64,000 nt of DNA from Bradyrhizobium centrolobii (GCF_001641635.1 NZ_LUUB01000079.1:329308-393307), one strand, 5' to 3'. Positions 1 through 8,589 are shown, numbered from the stretch's first letter. The notes: generated by a model not told the origin, from the letters alone. Numbers and translations: made by a program.

Positions 1-1025
1 CCCTGCCGTTGAAGCAGGATCAGATCCGACTCAACGGGCACGCTGTCGAGGCGCGTGTCTACGCCGAGAACCCCACCAAAAATTTCATGCCATCGGTCGG
101 CCGGATCTCGACCTGGCGCTTGCCGGCCGAAACCGGGGGCCTGCGCATCGATGCCGGCTATCGCGAGGGCGATAGCGTCTCGCCCTATTACGACGCGATG
201 CTCGCCAAGATGATTGCGTGGGCCCCGACGCGGGATGTCGCGATCGAGCGGCTGAACCGCGGGCTCGAAGATACCGACGTCCGCGGCATCGTCACCAATA
301 TCCCGTTCCTGTCGGCGCTGATGACGCATCCGAAGGTGCGGACCAACGCCGTCGATACCGGCTTCATCGAGCGTGAGCTGGCGGCTCTGACGCCGGCCGC
401 CTCTGCGCCCGGGGAGCTCGAGCTCTGCGCTGCGGTGGCAGCAATCGTGAACGATGAACGCCGGACCACGCAGGCGGACGCAGCTTCGCCCTGGCAGACC
501 TTCGGCTGGATGCCGGTCGGCCGGCGCCAACGCAGCTTCGCCTTCCGCGTCGGCCATGGACCCGAGCAGAAGATCGCGCTGAACTATGGCAGCGGTCCAT
601 CGACGCTTGTCATCGGCGAGCGTGAGCTGGCTTTTGCCATCACGCCGAAAGAGAGCGGCTTTGATCTGACGCTCGACGGCGTCAAATCATCGGTTGCGGC
701 CGTGATCGATGGTCACGAGCTTTACCTGCGCACGCGCAACGGTCGCTTCGACCTGCACTGGGTCGATCCGTTCGGCGGCGAGAGCGAGGAGCATGTCGGA
801 GAGGACAAGATTGCCGCGCCACTGCCGGGAACGGTCGTCGCGGTGCTCGCAGAGGAGGGGGCCAAGCTCGAGAAGGGCGCGCCGATCCTGACACTGGAAG
901 TGATGAAGATGGAGCAGACGCTGCGCGCGCCATTCGCGGGCGTGCTGAAGGCGATCAAATGCAAGGTCGGCGACATCGTGCAGGAGGGTGTCGAGCTGGC
1001 CGTGGTCGAACCGTCGGGCGAGTGA
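1..1025 (+). CDS. Biotin-dependent carboxylase alpha subunit, probably methylcrotonyl-CoA carboxylase, 3' part
   Basis: The reading frame is open from the left edge (frame starts at base 3), so the gene begins outside the window and the ATP-grasp part is missing. The visible 340 or so residues hold the end of the biotin carboxylase C-terminal domain (LNGHAVEARVYAENP), a linker, and a biotinyl carrier domain with EVMKMEQ; the biotinylated lysine is codon 906-908. The family carboxylates acyl-CoA using bicarbonate, ATP and biotin. An HMG-CoA lyase gene follows 7 bases later, which points to 3-methylcrotonyl-CoA as substrate in leucine breakdown. Acetyl- or propionyl-CoA carboxylase cannot be excluded from this fragment alone. 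Confidence 0.9.
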   Translation, partial: LPLKQDQIRLNGHAVEARVYAENPTKNFMPSVGRISTWRLPAETGGLRIDAGYREGDSVSPYYDAMLAKMIAWAPTRDVAIERLNRGLEDTDVRGIVTNIPFLSALMTHPKVRTNAVDTGFIERELAALTPAASAPGELELCAAVAAIVNDERRTTQADAASPWQTFGWMPVGRRQRSFAFRVGHGPEQKIALNYGSGPSTLVIGERELAFAITPKESGFDLTLDGVKSSVAAVIDGHELYLRTRNGRFDLHWVDPFGGESEEHVGEDKIAAPLPGTVVAVLAEEGAKLEKGAPILTLEVMKMEQTLRAPFAGVLKAIKCKVGDIVQEGVELAVVEPSGE

Positions 1026-1032
1026 GGGTGAC

Positions 1033-1944
1033 ATGAGCGACCGGGTGCGCATCATCGAAATGGGGCCGCGCGACGGTCTCCAGAACGAGAAGTCCGCCAT
1101 CAGCGTCGAGGCTCGCATCGCCTTCGTCCAGGCGCTGGTCGCGGCCGGCCTCACCACTGTCGAGGTCGGCGCCTTTGTCTCGCCCAAGGCGATCCCGCAG
1201 ATGGCAAGCTCGGATGCCGTGCTGCGCGGCGTGAGCCACGTCAAGGGCGCCGAATTCCATGTGCTGGTGCCGAACGAGAAGGGCTATGACGCCGCACGCG
1301 CCGCCGGCGCCAAGGTGGTCTCGGTGTTCGCGGCAGCCTCCGAGGGCTTTTCGCGCGCCAATATCAACTGCTCGGTCGCCGAATCCATCGAACGGTTCAA
1401 GCCGGTTCTCGCGCGCGCCAAGGCCGACGGCGTCAAGGTGCGCGGTTATATCTCCTGCGTTCTGGGCTGCCCCTTCGACGGCGAGATCAAGCCCAAGGCG
1501 GTGGCCGATCTCGCCAAGACACTGTGGGATCTCGGCTGCTACGAGATCTCGCTCGGCGACACCATCGGTGTCGGTACGCCAGGCAAGGCGAAGGCGATGC
1601 TGCGCGCGGTCAGCGCCAACATCCCCGTCGCCAGCCTCGCGATGCATTTCCACGACACCTACGGCCAGGCCCTCGCCAATCTCTATGTCGGCATGGAGGA
1701 GGGCGTCCGCGTGATCGATTCCGCCGCCGGCGGGCTCGGCGGCTGTCCCTACGCCCCCGGCGCCACCGGAAATGTCGCGACCGAGGACGTCGTCTACATG
1801 CTCGAGGGCATGGGGATCAGGACCGGAATCGACATGGAGAGGCTGCTGGCGGCGACGAACGAGATCAGCCGCCTGCTTGGTCGCCCGCCAGTGAGCCGGG
1901 TCGCGACCGCGCTGAATGCGAAGAAGAAGCGCGCCAGCTTGTAG
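1033..1944 (+). CDS. mvaB: Hydroxymethylglutaryl-CoA lyase
   Basis: This 303-residue protein would cleave HMG-CoA to acetoacetate and acetyl-CoA, the last step of leucine catabolism. The start MGPRDGLQNEK region, the metal-binding HFHDTYGQ and the signature GCPYAPGATGN with its active-site cysteine are all present, and the length is normal for bacterial HMG-CoA lyase. I chose the ATG at 1033 because it lies just after the stop of the upstream carboxylase gene and gives the usual N-terminus; an in-frame upstream start at 988 would overlap that gene. The two genes are very likely one operon. Confidence 0.93.
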   Translation: MSDRVRIIEMGPRDGLQNEKSAISVEARIAFVQALVAAGLTTVEVGAFVSPKAIPQMASSDAVLRGVSHVKGAEFHVLVPNEKGYDAARAAGAKVVSVFAAASEGFSRANINCSVAESIERFKPVLARAKADGVKVRGYISCVLGCPFDGEIKPKAVADLAKTLWDLGCYEISLGDTIGVGTPGKAKAMLRAVSANIPVASLAMHFHDTYGQALANLYVGMEEGVRVIDSAAGGLGGCPYAPGATGNVATEDVVYMLEGMGIRTGIDMERLLAATNEISRLLGRPPVSRVATALNAKKKRASL

Positions 1945-1950
1945 TGATCG

Positions 1951-2040
1951 GTAGGGTGGGTTAGCGCAGCGTAACCCACCACTTTTCTCACTGCGATCGA
2001 CAGAAGAGGTGGGTTACGCCTTCGGCTAACCCACCCTACG
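1951..2040. repeat. Intergenic palindromic repeat between convergent genes
   Basis: A 90-base inverted repeat begins with GTAGGGTGGGTTAGC and ends with its complement, GCTAACCCACCCTAC. Inside, GTAACCCACC at 1971 is answered by GGTGGGTTAC at 2008, so it can fold as a long hairpin with nested stems. It fills the gap between the stops of mvaB and the convergent dctM gene and may act as a two-way terminator. I recall this GTAGGGTGGG family as a dispersed element in Bradyrhizobium. Confidence 0.85.
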
Positions 2041-2047
2041 ATTAGCG

Positions 2048-3406
2048 TCACCTGCTCCCGTCCGGCCCCATCACCAGATCGGGCAGCCAGGTCGATATCT
2101 CCGGCACGAAGCACAAGAGCAGCACCGCGCCCATCATCAGCAGCACGAAGGGCAGCGTGCCCCAGATCACTTCGCTCAAGGAAATATCTGGCGCAACGTT
2201 GCGGATGACGAAGATGTTGAGGCCGACCGGCGGGTGGATCAGTCCCATCTCCATCACGATCGTCATCACCACACCAAACCAGATGATGTCGAAATTGGCA
2301 GCACGTAAGGGAGGCAGGATGATCGGCGCCGTCATTAGGATGATCGAGACCGGCGGCAGGAAGAAGCCGAGCACGATGACCATGGCGAGGATCGCGAACA
2401 ACAGGCCCCAGCGCGGCAGGTGCATCGCGACGATGGATTCGGCGGCCGACTGCGAGATGTGCAGGTAGCTCATCACGTAGGAATAAAGCAGGGACATGCC
2501 GATGATCATCATCAGCATGGTCGATTCCCGAATCGTCGACCTCATGATCGGACCGAGATCGCTCGGCTGCCACACGCCATAAATCATCGCGATCAGCGCC
2601 AGCGCCAGGAGGCCGCCAAGGCCGGCGGTTTCCGACGGCGTGGCGTAGCCGCCATAGAGCGCGATCATGACGCCGGTCAGCAGCAGCACGAAGGGGATCA
2701 CGCGTGGCAGCACGCTGAAACGCTCGGCGAGCGTATACTCGTCGCGGATCAGGATCGGCGCCTCGGGTCCGCCGTTCTTGTAGATCGCTTCGGCCGTGGC
2801 ATATTCCTGGCGGAAGCGGATCACGGCATAGGCGCCGAACAGGCTGACCAGCAACAAGCCCGGACCGATGCCGGCGAGGAAAAGCCGGCCGAGCGACTTT
2901 TCCGCCGCCACCGCGAACAGGATCATGGTGATCGAGGGCGGCAGCAGAATGCCCAGCGTGCCGCCGGCGGCGATGATGCCGGCGGCGAAGCCGCCGGAAT
3001 AGCCGCGCTTGCGCATCTCGGGGATACCGGCCGAGCCGATCGCCGAGCAGGTCGCGGGCGAGGACCCTGCCATTGCCGCAAACAGCGCGCAGGCGAACAC
3101 ATTGGCAACGCCCAAGCCGCCAGGCACGCGATGCAGCCAGGCGTGCAGCGCCGAGTAGAGATCCTGGCCGGCGCGCGACTTGCCGATCGCCGCGCCCTTC
3201 AGGATGAAGAGCGGGATCGATAACAGTGTGATCGAGGCCATTTCCTCGTAGACGTTTTGCGTCACCGTATCGAGGGAGGCGGTGGGCATGTAGATGCCCA
3301 TGAACACGACCGCCACCGCGCCGAGCGCGAATGCGATCGGCATGCCCGAAAACATCACGACCAGCGTTGCGATCCCGTAGGCAAGGCCGATACCGAAGAC
3401 GCTCAT
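2048..3406 (-). CDS. dctM: TRAP transporter large permease, DctM family
   Basis: This is a 452-residue, very hydrophobic protein with about a dozen membrane segments, the usual size for the DctM subunit that moves the solute using an ion gradient. Conserved DctM stretches are visible, such as PLFILKGAAIGKS, AGSSPATCSAIGS and LLPPSITMILFAV. I chose the ATG at 3406, which overlaps the dctQ stop as ATGA; the longer open frame to 3517 has no signs of protein upstream of this start. It is the third gene of a dctP-dctQ-dctM operon. The substrate is not evident. Confidence 0.92.
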   Translation of the reverse strand: MSVFGIGLAYGIATLVVMFSGMPIAFALGAVAVVFMGIYMPTASLDTVTQNVYEEMASITLLSIPLFILKGAAIGKSRAGQDLYSALHAWLHRVPGGLGVANVFACALFAAMAGSSPATCSAIGSAGIPEMRKRGYSGGFAAGIIAAGGTLGILLPPSITMILFAVAAEKSLGRLFLAGIGPGLLLVSLFGAYAVIRFRQEYATAEAIYKNGGPEAPILIRDEYTLAERFSVLPRVIPFVLLLTGVMIALYGGYATPSETAGLGGLLALALIAMIYGVWQPSDLGPIMRSTIRESTMLMMIIGMSLLYSYVMSYLHISQSAAESIVAMHLPRWGLLFAILAMVIVLGFFLPPVSIILMTAPIILPPLRAANFDIIWFGVVMTIVMEMGLIHPPVGLNIFVIRNVAPDISLSEVIWGTLPFVLLMMGAVLLLCFVPEISTWLPDLVMGPDGSR

Positions 3407-3957
3407 GGCCGCCTGGCTCCAGCAAAGGGCAGCGCAAGCTGCACGATGATCTGCACGCAGAGCAGGCTCATCCCGAGCGCCATCAGCGCGTAGGGAATGG
3501 CGAGCGGCGGCGACCACATCGAGTTCGAGACCTGGCCGTCGACATAGGCTTCATGCGCCAGCGTCCAGGATTTCCAGGTGAAGAAGGCGCAGAACAGGAA
3601 CGTCGCGGCGTCGACGAGCCAGAGCCGGATCCTGTTCGCCAGAGGCGACAACAGGCCGACGAAGGCCTCGATGCCGATATGGCCGCGATGCTGCTGTACA
3701 TAGGCCGCCGTCATGAAGGTCGCGCCGACCAGCAGGAACACGGCGGCCTCGTCCTGCCAATAATTGGCGGCCTTGAACAGCGCGCGGCTCAGGACGCTGT
3801 AGCTCAGGATGGCGCAGGCTGCGACCAGCGCGATCGCCGCGAATACGACGATGATGTTGTTGAGGATGGCGAGACTGCGATCGAGCGCGGCCGCAGGGCT
3901 CTTGCCTGCGGCCGCGCCGGTCTGGTCGTCACGATCCGGAAGCGGACCGTGGATCAT
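3403..3957 (-). CDS. dctQ: TRAP transporter small permease, DctQ family
   Basis: This 184-residue protein has four predicted membrane segments and the DctQ-type sequence YWQDEAAVFLLVGATFMTAA. DctQ is the small membrane subunit that pairs with DctM and docks the binding protein. The start at 3957 overlaps the dctP stop as ATGA, and its own stop overlaps the dctM start in the same way, so the three genes are translationally coupled. Its cytoplasmic N-terminus of about 30 residues is rich in Asp, Gly and Ala and shows no known motif. Confidence 0.9.
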   Translation of the reverse strand: MIHGPLPDRDDQTGAAAGKSPAAALDRSLAILNNIIVVFAAIALVAACAILSYSVLSRALFKAANYWQDEAAVFLLVGATFMTAAYVQQHRGHIGIEAFVGLLSPLANRIRLWLVDAATFLFCAFFTWKSWTLAHEAYVDGQVSNSMWSPPLAIPYALMALGMSLLCVQIIVQLALPFAGARRP

Positions 3958-4976
3958 GCTGCGACGGCGGAGGCGAGCTTGAGGAGGTTCGCCGCGGTCG
4001 CGGTCTTGGCGCCGTAGTCCTTCCACGCGGTATCGCGCGCAATGTCGCGCCACTTGCCGACGGTCGCGGCGTCGAGCGCACTGACCTTGGCGCCGGCCTT
4101 CTCGTAGACCTTGGCGACCTCGACGTCGTCGTCCTGCGCGCCCTTGCGGCCGAAGGCCTCGAGCTCGGTGCCGACGGCGAGCAGGATGTCCTGATGGTTC
4201 TTCGGCAGCTTGTCGAAGATCGCCTTCGACATCATCAGCGGCTCGAGCATGAACCAGTAGGAGGCGCCTGCGCCGGAGGTCAGCGATTTCGCCACCTCTT
4301 CGAGCCGGAACGAGATCAGGCTGGTGGAGGAGGTGATGCCGGCATCGCAGGCGCCGGTCTGCATCGCCGCGTAGATTTCGTTCGAGGGCACCGACAGCAC
4401 CGAGGCGCCGGCGGTCTGGAGCACCATGTCCATCTCGCGCGAGCCGCCGCGCACCTTCATGCCCTTGGCGTCCTCGGGCGAAACGATCGCCTTGGAGCGG
4501 CTGGCGACGCCGCCGGCCTGCCAGACCCAGCTCAGGAGGATGATGCCCTTGTCGGCGAGGAAGTCGGTCAGCGCCTTGCCGACCGGCTCCTTCTTCCAGC
4601 GCAGGCCCTGGTCGTAGGTGGTCACGAGGCCCGGCATCAGGCCGATATTGGTCTCCGGCAGTTCGCCGCCGGCATAGGGCATCGGATAGAGGCTGATGTC
4701 GAGCGCGCCCTTGCGCATCGCGGAGAATTGCGCGTTGGTCTTGATCAGCGAGGAGTTCGGATAGATTTCGGCGGCGATGTCGCCATTGCTGCGCTTGGCC
4801 ACTTCGGCCGCGAACATGCGGCAGAGCCGGTCGCGGAAATCGCCTTTGTCGATCGTCCCGCCCGGAAATTGGTGCGATATCTTCAGTGTAGTCGCGGCAT
4901 GCGCGGTGCCGATGCCGAAGCGGAGAATGGCGGGTGCGGCGACGGCGGTCGCGAGCAGGTGGCGGCGCGTGAACAT
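3954..4976 (-). CDS. dctP: TRAP transporter substrate-binding protein, DctP family
   Basis: This 340-residue periplasmic protein starts with a signal sequence whose n-region holds a twin arginine (MFTRRHLLATAVAAP), so export by the Tat route is possible. The mature part has DctP features: KISHQFPGG near the start, FAAEVAKRSNGDIAAEIYPN, and the conserved binding-pocket helix region KGMKVRGG (Arg contacts a carboxylate in this family). That suggests an organic acid substrate, but the sequence does not say which. It is the first gene of the operon, ahead of dctQ and dctM. Confidence 0.92.
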   Translation of the reverse strand: MFTRRHLLATAVAAPAILRFGIGTAHAATTLKISHQFPGGTIDKGDFRDRLCRMFAAEVAKRSNGDIAAEIYPNSSLIKTNAQFSAMRKGALDISLYPMPYAGGELPETNIGLMPGLVTTYDQGLRWKKEPVGKALTDFLADKGIILLSWVWQAGGVASRSKAIVSPEDAKGMKVRGGSREMDMVLQTAGASVLSVPSNEIYAAMQTGACDAGITSSTSLISFRLEEVAKSLTSGAGASYWFMLEPLMMSKAIFDKLPKNHQDILLAVGTELEAFGRKGAQDDDVEVAKVYEKAGAKVSALDAATVGKWRDIARDTAWKDYGAKTATAANLLKLASAVAA

Positions 4977-5317
4977 GGATAATCCCCTAGGACTTTCTTG
5001 CTTGACGTGGTCTTGAGAGCCGGCTTTAGGCCCATCCTAGCCGTTCTTGGACCAGATATTCTCTAATCTCATAGTTCGAGACCGAATGCGGCAGCAAGTC
5101 GCGGCAATGCTGCGCCGCACACTCGCCCTTCGGTCGTCCGCGGCACTTGCACGGGTCAGGCAGGCGAAATTGTGTCGGAATGATCGATTGCGGCCGTGCT
5201 TTGGCCGTCGCGAAAAAAAAAGCGCGCCGTTGCGTAACACGCCCCATCCGCGATCCGTCGAGCATGAGGTAGCGGCATACGTCGCTGCCCAACATCACCT
5301 CGAAGGGAAGATGAATC
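4977..5317. other. Intergenic region between divergent dctP and the MXKDX-repeat gene
   Basis: These 341 bases separate two divergent transcripts and should hold both promoters. A clear ribosome binding site, GGGAAG, lies just before the ATG at 5318. A run of nine adenines at about 5213-5221 is the only striking feature. I found no protein-coding frame that looks real on either strand and no convincing sigma-factor match. Confidence 0.6.
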
Positions 5318-5560
5318 ATGACCATTCGCTACCGCATCGCGCTCGGCATCTCGGCTGCCGCTCTCTCGCTCGGCCTCGCATTCGCGCCGGCCGCGTTTGC
5401 CCAGGACAAGATGGGCAAGGACGACGGCATGATGAAGAAGGAGACGATGTCCAAGGACGGCATGAAGAAGGATTCCATGCACAAGGACGACGGCATGAAG
5501 AAGGACACGATGTCGAAGGACGGCATGAAGAAAGACGACGGGATGATGAAGAAGAACTGA
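5318..5560 (+). CDS. Pentapeptide MXKDX repeat protein, exported
   Basis: This 80-residue protein has a clean signal peptide ending AFAQ at about residue 29, followed by a mature chain made almost only of Met, Lys, Asp, Gly and Thr/Ser in a repeating M-x-K-D-x pattern (for example MSKDGMKKDSMHKDDGMKKD). It belongs to the MXKDX repeat family of small periplasmic proteins of unknown function. The methionine and acidic content would suit metal binding, but that is inference. The start is supported by GGGAAG ten bases upstream. It stands alone, convergent with the DUF6481 gene. Confidence 0.85.
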   Translation: MTIRYRIALGISAAALSLGLAFAPAAFAQDKMGKDDGMMKKETMSKDGMKKDSMHKDDGMKKDTMSKDGMKKDDGMMKKN

Positions 5561-5563
5561 TCT

Positions 5564-5648
5564 CATTCCGTCACGCCGGGGCGTCTTACGGAGGCGTACC
5601 CGAAATCTCGGGATTCCGGGTGCGGCCCTGCGGACCGCCCCGGAATGA
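5564..5648. repeat. Palindromic repeat, CATTCCGG family (copy 1)
   Basis: The element runs from TCATTCCG to CGGAATGA and contains an inner palindrome around GAAATCTCGGGATTCCGGG. It shares its ends and centre with copies at 21403-21480 and 59780-59817. It lies between convergent genes (MXKDX protein and DUF6481) and may terminate transcription. Confidence 0.8.
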
Positions 5649-5686
5649 CGTGCGCTTCAATTCAATTTCAATTGAAGAGTGTCGGC

Positions 5687-6040
5687 TTACTTCCGCTTGC
5701 CCTTGGCCTTGCGGGCAGCGTACCGCGCGTCGCGCTTGGCCTTCTGTTCGGCTTCGAGCGCTGCCAGCTTGGCGGCAGCTTCCTCGGCCTCGCGGGCAAT
5801 CCGCGCGGCTTCCGCGGCCGCAGCCTCTTCCTCGCGACGCTTCTGGTCGGCCTTTTCCGCCTCGCGCGTCGCCTTTGCCTCGGCGCGCTTCGCGGCAATC
5901 GCCTCGCGCTCGGCGCGCCGAGCCGCAACCGCGGGATCGTCGGGCCCCGGCTGAGATTTGAACTTGTTCAAAAGATTTTTACGGGCTTCCTGCGCCGCCT
6001 TTTGCCGGTCTGCGAATCCGGGTTCTCTGAATCCACTCAT
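5687..6040 (-). CDS. DUF6481 family protein, charged helical
   Basis: This 117-residue protein begins MSGFREPGFADRQKAAQEAR and then becomes a long Ala/Glu/Arg/Lys-rich helix from about residue 40 to the end, with a strongly basic tail (ARKAKGKRK). It matches what I know of DUF6481, a short family of unknown function common in alphaproteobacteria. No signal peptide or membrane segment is visible, so it is likely cytoplasmic and may form a coiled coil or bind nucleic acid. The assignment is from memory of the N-terminal consensus. Confidence 0.82.
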   Translation of the reverse strand: MSGFREPGFADRQKAAQEARKNLLNKFKSQPGPDDPAVAARRAEREAIAAKRAEAKATREAEKADQKRREEEAAAAEAARIAREAEEAAAKLAALEAEQKAKRDARYAARKAKGKRK

Positions 6041-6307
6041 CGAACGAGCCTTGTCTTCCTCGCTTTCAATCCTACATCACTGGCTGTGGGTACGCCGGCC
6101 GCACGAAGCGCGCCGCGTGACGGACATGCGTGTACATCCACGCGCGTCGCGAAGCCACCCATAATCGCAGCCGATCAGGTAGACGAAAAATCGCTGGACC
6201 AGCCGATCGTTCGTAGCCCGAAAAAACTGCCGAATTGTGATGTCCCTCATATGGGAGCACGGAGGCGGGCGCCTAGCGTCCGTCGCGCTACGAGACGGAG
6301 CACGGGC

Positions 6308-6544
6308 ATGACTTTTTTCGGGTTGAGCCTGAAGGCGCTGACAATTACCTTTGCAGCGGCGGCGCTCGCAGGGGCCGCGCTGCTGTTTGGACGTCCGCAG
6401 CCGATCGAAAGTGCCGTTCTGGGTAGCGCCTGGGAGTGCACCCAGACCGCGTTCGTCCTCACGACCTGCGCGCCGCGGGTGCAGCAGGCGGCGCCGGCCA
6501 TCGAAACGTCACGCAAGGACTTGGTGAGGCCGACCAGAGGCTGA
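6308..6544 (+). CDS. Small hypothetical membrane-anchored or exported protein
   Basis: I do not recognise this 78-residue protein. It has a hydrophobic segment at residues 6-27 (LSLKALTITFAAAALAGAAL), then a short polar part with two cysteines (ECTQ and TTCAP) that could form a disulfide. A longer open frame starts at 5645 but runs through the antisense of the DUF6481 gene, so I take the ATG at 6308. The next gene starts about 60 bases downstream and the two may be cotranscribed. Confidence 0.6.
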   Translation: MTFFGLSLKALTITFAAAALAGAALLFGRPQPIESAVLGSAWECTQTAFVLTTCAPRVQQAAPAIETSRKDLVRPTRG

Positions 6545-6605
6545 TCTGCATGTGACGCGACGTCGCAGAGGTGATAAGCCCGTGCGCCTGCGCGACAAGG
6601 TAGCC

Positions 6606-6842
6606 ATGCCCAAGCCCGATCCCGGCGAGAAGCCCAAGGTTCAATCCGAGGCTCAATCCAAGCCCCAAAGCCAACCTCAGTCCGGCGACAGCCGCCGCGC
6701 TGCGCTCGCCGGCCTGATCATTGCCGCGGTGATTCTCGGGGTTGGCCTCTGGCTTGCCCGCGACCTCACGGCCGCGAGCAAGATGCAGGATTGCCTGATG
6801 TCGGGCCGCACCAACTGCAATGTGATCGAGCCCGCCCGCTGA
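6606..6842 (+). CDS. Small hypothetical single-pass membrane protein
   Basis: This 78-residue protein has a proline- and glutamine-rich cytoplasmic N-terminus with repeated K/Q-P-Q units (residues 1-36), one membrane helix (LAGLIIAAVILGVGLWLA) and a short outer tail with two cysteines (DCLMSGRTNCNV). I prefer the ATG at 6606, preceded by AAGG, over the GTG at 6552 that would add an Arg-rich lead. The cysteine pair resembles that of the gene just upstream. Function is unknown. Confidence 0.6.
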   Translation: MPKPDPGEKPKVQSEAQSKPQSQPQSGDSRRAALAGLIIAAVILGVGLWLARDLTAASKMQDCLMSGRTNCNVIEPAR

Positions 6843-7013
6843 GCGCGGTTCCGCCGGCTGGTGCCGACGAAAAATTGCCGTGATCTTAATCATTTGTAAT
6901 GGGACACTGCCGCTCAGGCGGGTCAGTTATGCCGGCCGGCATCACCCCTGTCGCGCGAGAATCGTCTATCGCGCAGGGACCACGGCCATCGAGAAGTAGG
7001 GGGTCAAGCACCA

Positions 7014-7784
7014 ATGAGTGCGTCCAACCGCATGAAGATCATCATTCCCTTGGTTTCGGCCATGTCGCTGTTGGCATTTTCGGCGCAGGCGCAGGATGCC
7101 GAGCCGGGGAAGGGCGGTCAGCCGCCGGGGCCGGGCGCCGGCGCGCCGCCCCAGAATAATCCGCAGAACATCCGCAAGGGTCCGCCGCCGCAGCAGGCGG
7201 CGCGGCCTGCTCCTCCGCCCGGCGGCCAGGCGCACGCAGGCCCCGGTCCGCATGGCGCCGGTGGCCCGCCGCCGGGACGCTATATGGCCCATGGCCCGGC
7301 GCCGGCGCGCGATTGGGGCGGGCACCACTATCGCGGCAATCTCGCCTGGGAAGGTGGACGCTGGCGCCATGAGGTCCACAACGGCCGCTCCGGCTGGTGG
7401 TGGGACGTCGGCGGCGTCTGGTACTATTATCCGCAGCGCGTGGAAGGTCCGCCCGCCTACATCTCCGAGGATTATGTCGACGACGTGCCGGTGGCCTATG
7501 CGCCGCCGCCTCCGGTCGCCTATGCCCCCCCACCGCCTCCACCGCCACCGGCTGATCCCGGCGCGAGCGCCCTCGGCGGGGCCATTGTCGGCGGCGTGCT
7601 GGGTGGCCTGATCTCGGGCAACGCAACCGGCGCAGCCGCGGGCGCCGTTCTTGGCGGCGCCACCGGCGCGATCGCCGGCGCGACGGCCGCCTCGCGCCCC
7701 GGCTACTATCTCGCAGAGGGGAACTGCTACTACCGCTACCCCAACGGCCAGTATGTGCTCGCCGATCCCCGCGCGTGCTACTGA
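7014..7784 (+). CDS. Exported glycine-zipper protein with proline-rich domain
   Basis: This 256-residue protein has a signal peptide (cleavage near SAQAQ, residue 26), a Pro/Gly/Ala-rich region to about residue 100, an aromatic middle (WEGGRWRHEVHNGRSGWWW) that resembles the short YXWXDGR-like envelope repeats, a run of prolines near residue 180, and a glycine zipper (GGAIVGGVLGGLISGNATG) at about 190-225 that can insert in a membrane. It closes with a cysteine pair (GNCYY and RACY). It is probably an outer-envelope protein of unknown function. The ATG at 7014 has GGGGG ten bases upstream; an ATG at 7032 is possible. Confidence 0.75.
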   Translation: MSASNRMKIIIPLVSAMSLLAFSAQAQDAEPGKGGQPPGPGAGAPPQNNPQNIRKGPPPQQAARPAPPPGGQAHAGPGPHGAGGPPPGRYMAHGPAPARDWGGHHYRGNLAWEGGRWRHEVHNGRSGWWWDVGGVWYYYPQRVEGPPAYISEDYVDDVPVAYAPPPPVAYAPPPPPPPPADPGASALGGAIVGGVLGGLISGNATGAAAGAVLGGATGAIAGATAASRPGYYLAEGNCYYRYPNGQYVLADPRACY

Positions 7785-7808
7785 GCGTCTGACCGACGTT
7801 TGATCCGA

Positions 7809-7834
7809 ATGAGGCGCGCCGGTGCCCGCCTCAT
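7809..7834 (+). terminator. Stem-loop terminator after the glycine-zipper gene
   Basis: ATGAGGCG (7809-7816) pairs with CGCCTCAT (7827-7834) and is followed by TTGTCTTT. The position 25 bases after the stop fits an intrinsic terminator with a weak T tract. Confidence 0.6.
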
Positions 7835-7867
7835 TTGTCTTTGCAGACGTACGCGTGATGTCGCGCC

Positions 7868-8038
7868 CTAGGACGCGAGCCAGTTCAAGATCGCGATTGC
7901 GAGCCAGATCAGGCCGCCGATCCAGGCGGTCATCACGATGCCGATTGTTGCGAGAGGGGCGCCGCCGAGTAGATCGGGCCCCCGCGGCGACGCTGCGGCG
8001 TCAGCCTGTACTGATGTAGCTTCGGCCTCTGGTGTCAT
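7868..8038 (-). CDS. Possible small membrane protein
   Basis: This frame encodes about 56 residues: a polar N-terminus (MTPEAEATSVQADAAASP) and one hydrophobic segment near the C-terminus (IGIVMTAWIGGLIWLAIAIL). The architecture is typical of small tail-anchored proteins in this group. No good ribosome binding site precedes either possible start (8038 or 8053), so the gene is uncertain. Confidence 0.45.
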   Translation of the reverse strand: MTPEAEATSVQADAAASPRGPDLLGGAPLATIGIVMTAWIGGLIWLAIAILNWLAS

Positions 8039-8240
8039 GACGTGAACGGCCATCCATGCTGTATCCCGCTCTTCGGAGCGTTGGTGTGCTGTTTAGCGGA
8101 GGCGCCTCGTCCAGGCTGTGACGCAATTCACAGATGCGTGCGAAGGGGTGCGGCTTCAACTCATTGTGCGTGCATCGTTCAGAACAATCGCAAGCCTCGG
8201 AGCTTACCCAAGTCACGAAGCGATCAGAAGGAGTGTCTTC

Positions 8241-8555
8241 ATGAAACTGGCCGCGATCACTTTGGGACTGGCGCTAGCAATCTCGTCGACAGCAGTTCTC
8301 GCACAAAGCAGTGGCGTCTCCCCCGGAGGCGGCGCGTCGACAGGGGCTTCCCCCGGCGGCGTCGGCACATCGAGCGGCGTCTCCCCCGGTTCGACCGGCA
8401 CCACCACCGGCACCGGCACGGGCGGAGCCATGGGCGGCACGGGCTCCACTGGCGGGATGAACACGACGATCAATCCATCAGGCAACACGCTCTTGCCGAG
8501 TGGCCAGAGTCCGTCGCAGCCTGCACCGCCTCCGAATTCGACCACGGGGCGTTGA
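8241..8555 (+). CDS. Exported Gly/Ser/Thr-rich low-complexity protein
   Basis: This 104-residue protein has a signal peptide ending AVLAQ at residue 22. The mature chain is low complexity, built from repeats such as SSGVSPGG, GASPGGVG and TGTGTGG, with almost no charged residues. An excellent ribosome binding site (AGAAGGAG) lies seven bases before the ATG. Similar small periplasmic proteins are common in Bradyrhizobium but have no known role. Confidence 0.72.
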   Translation: MKLAAITLGLALAISSTAVLAQSSGVSPGGGASTGASPGGVGTSSGVSPGSTGTTTGTGTGGAMGGTGSTGGMNTTINPSGNTLLPSGQSPSQPAPPPNSTTGR

Positions 8556-8589
8556 GCCGATCACTTTACGCGATGACGAAAAATGCGAA

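Noticed and set aside
5645-6307. Upstream extension of the small protein at 6308
   Set aside because: It is antisense to the DUF6481 gene and has the Leu/Arg-rich look of a shadow frame.
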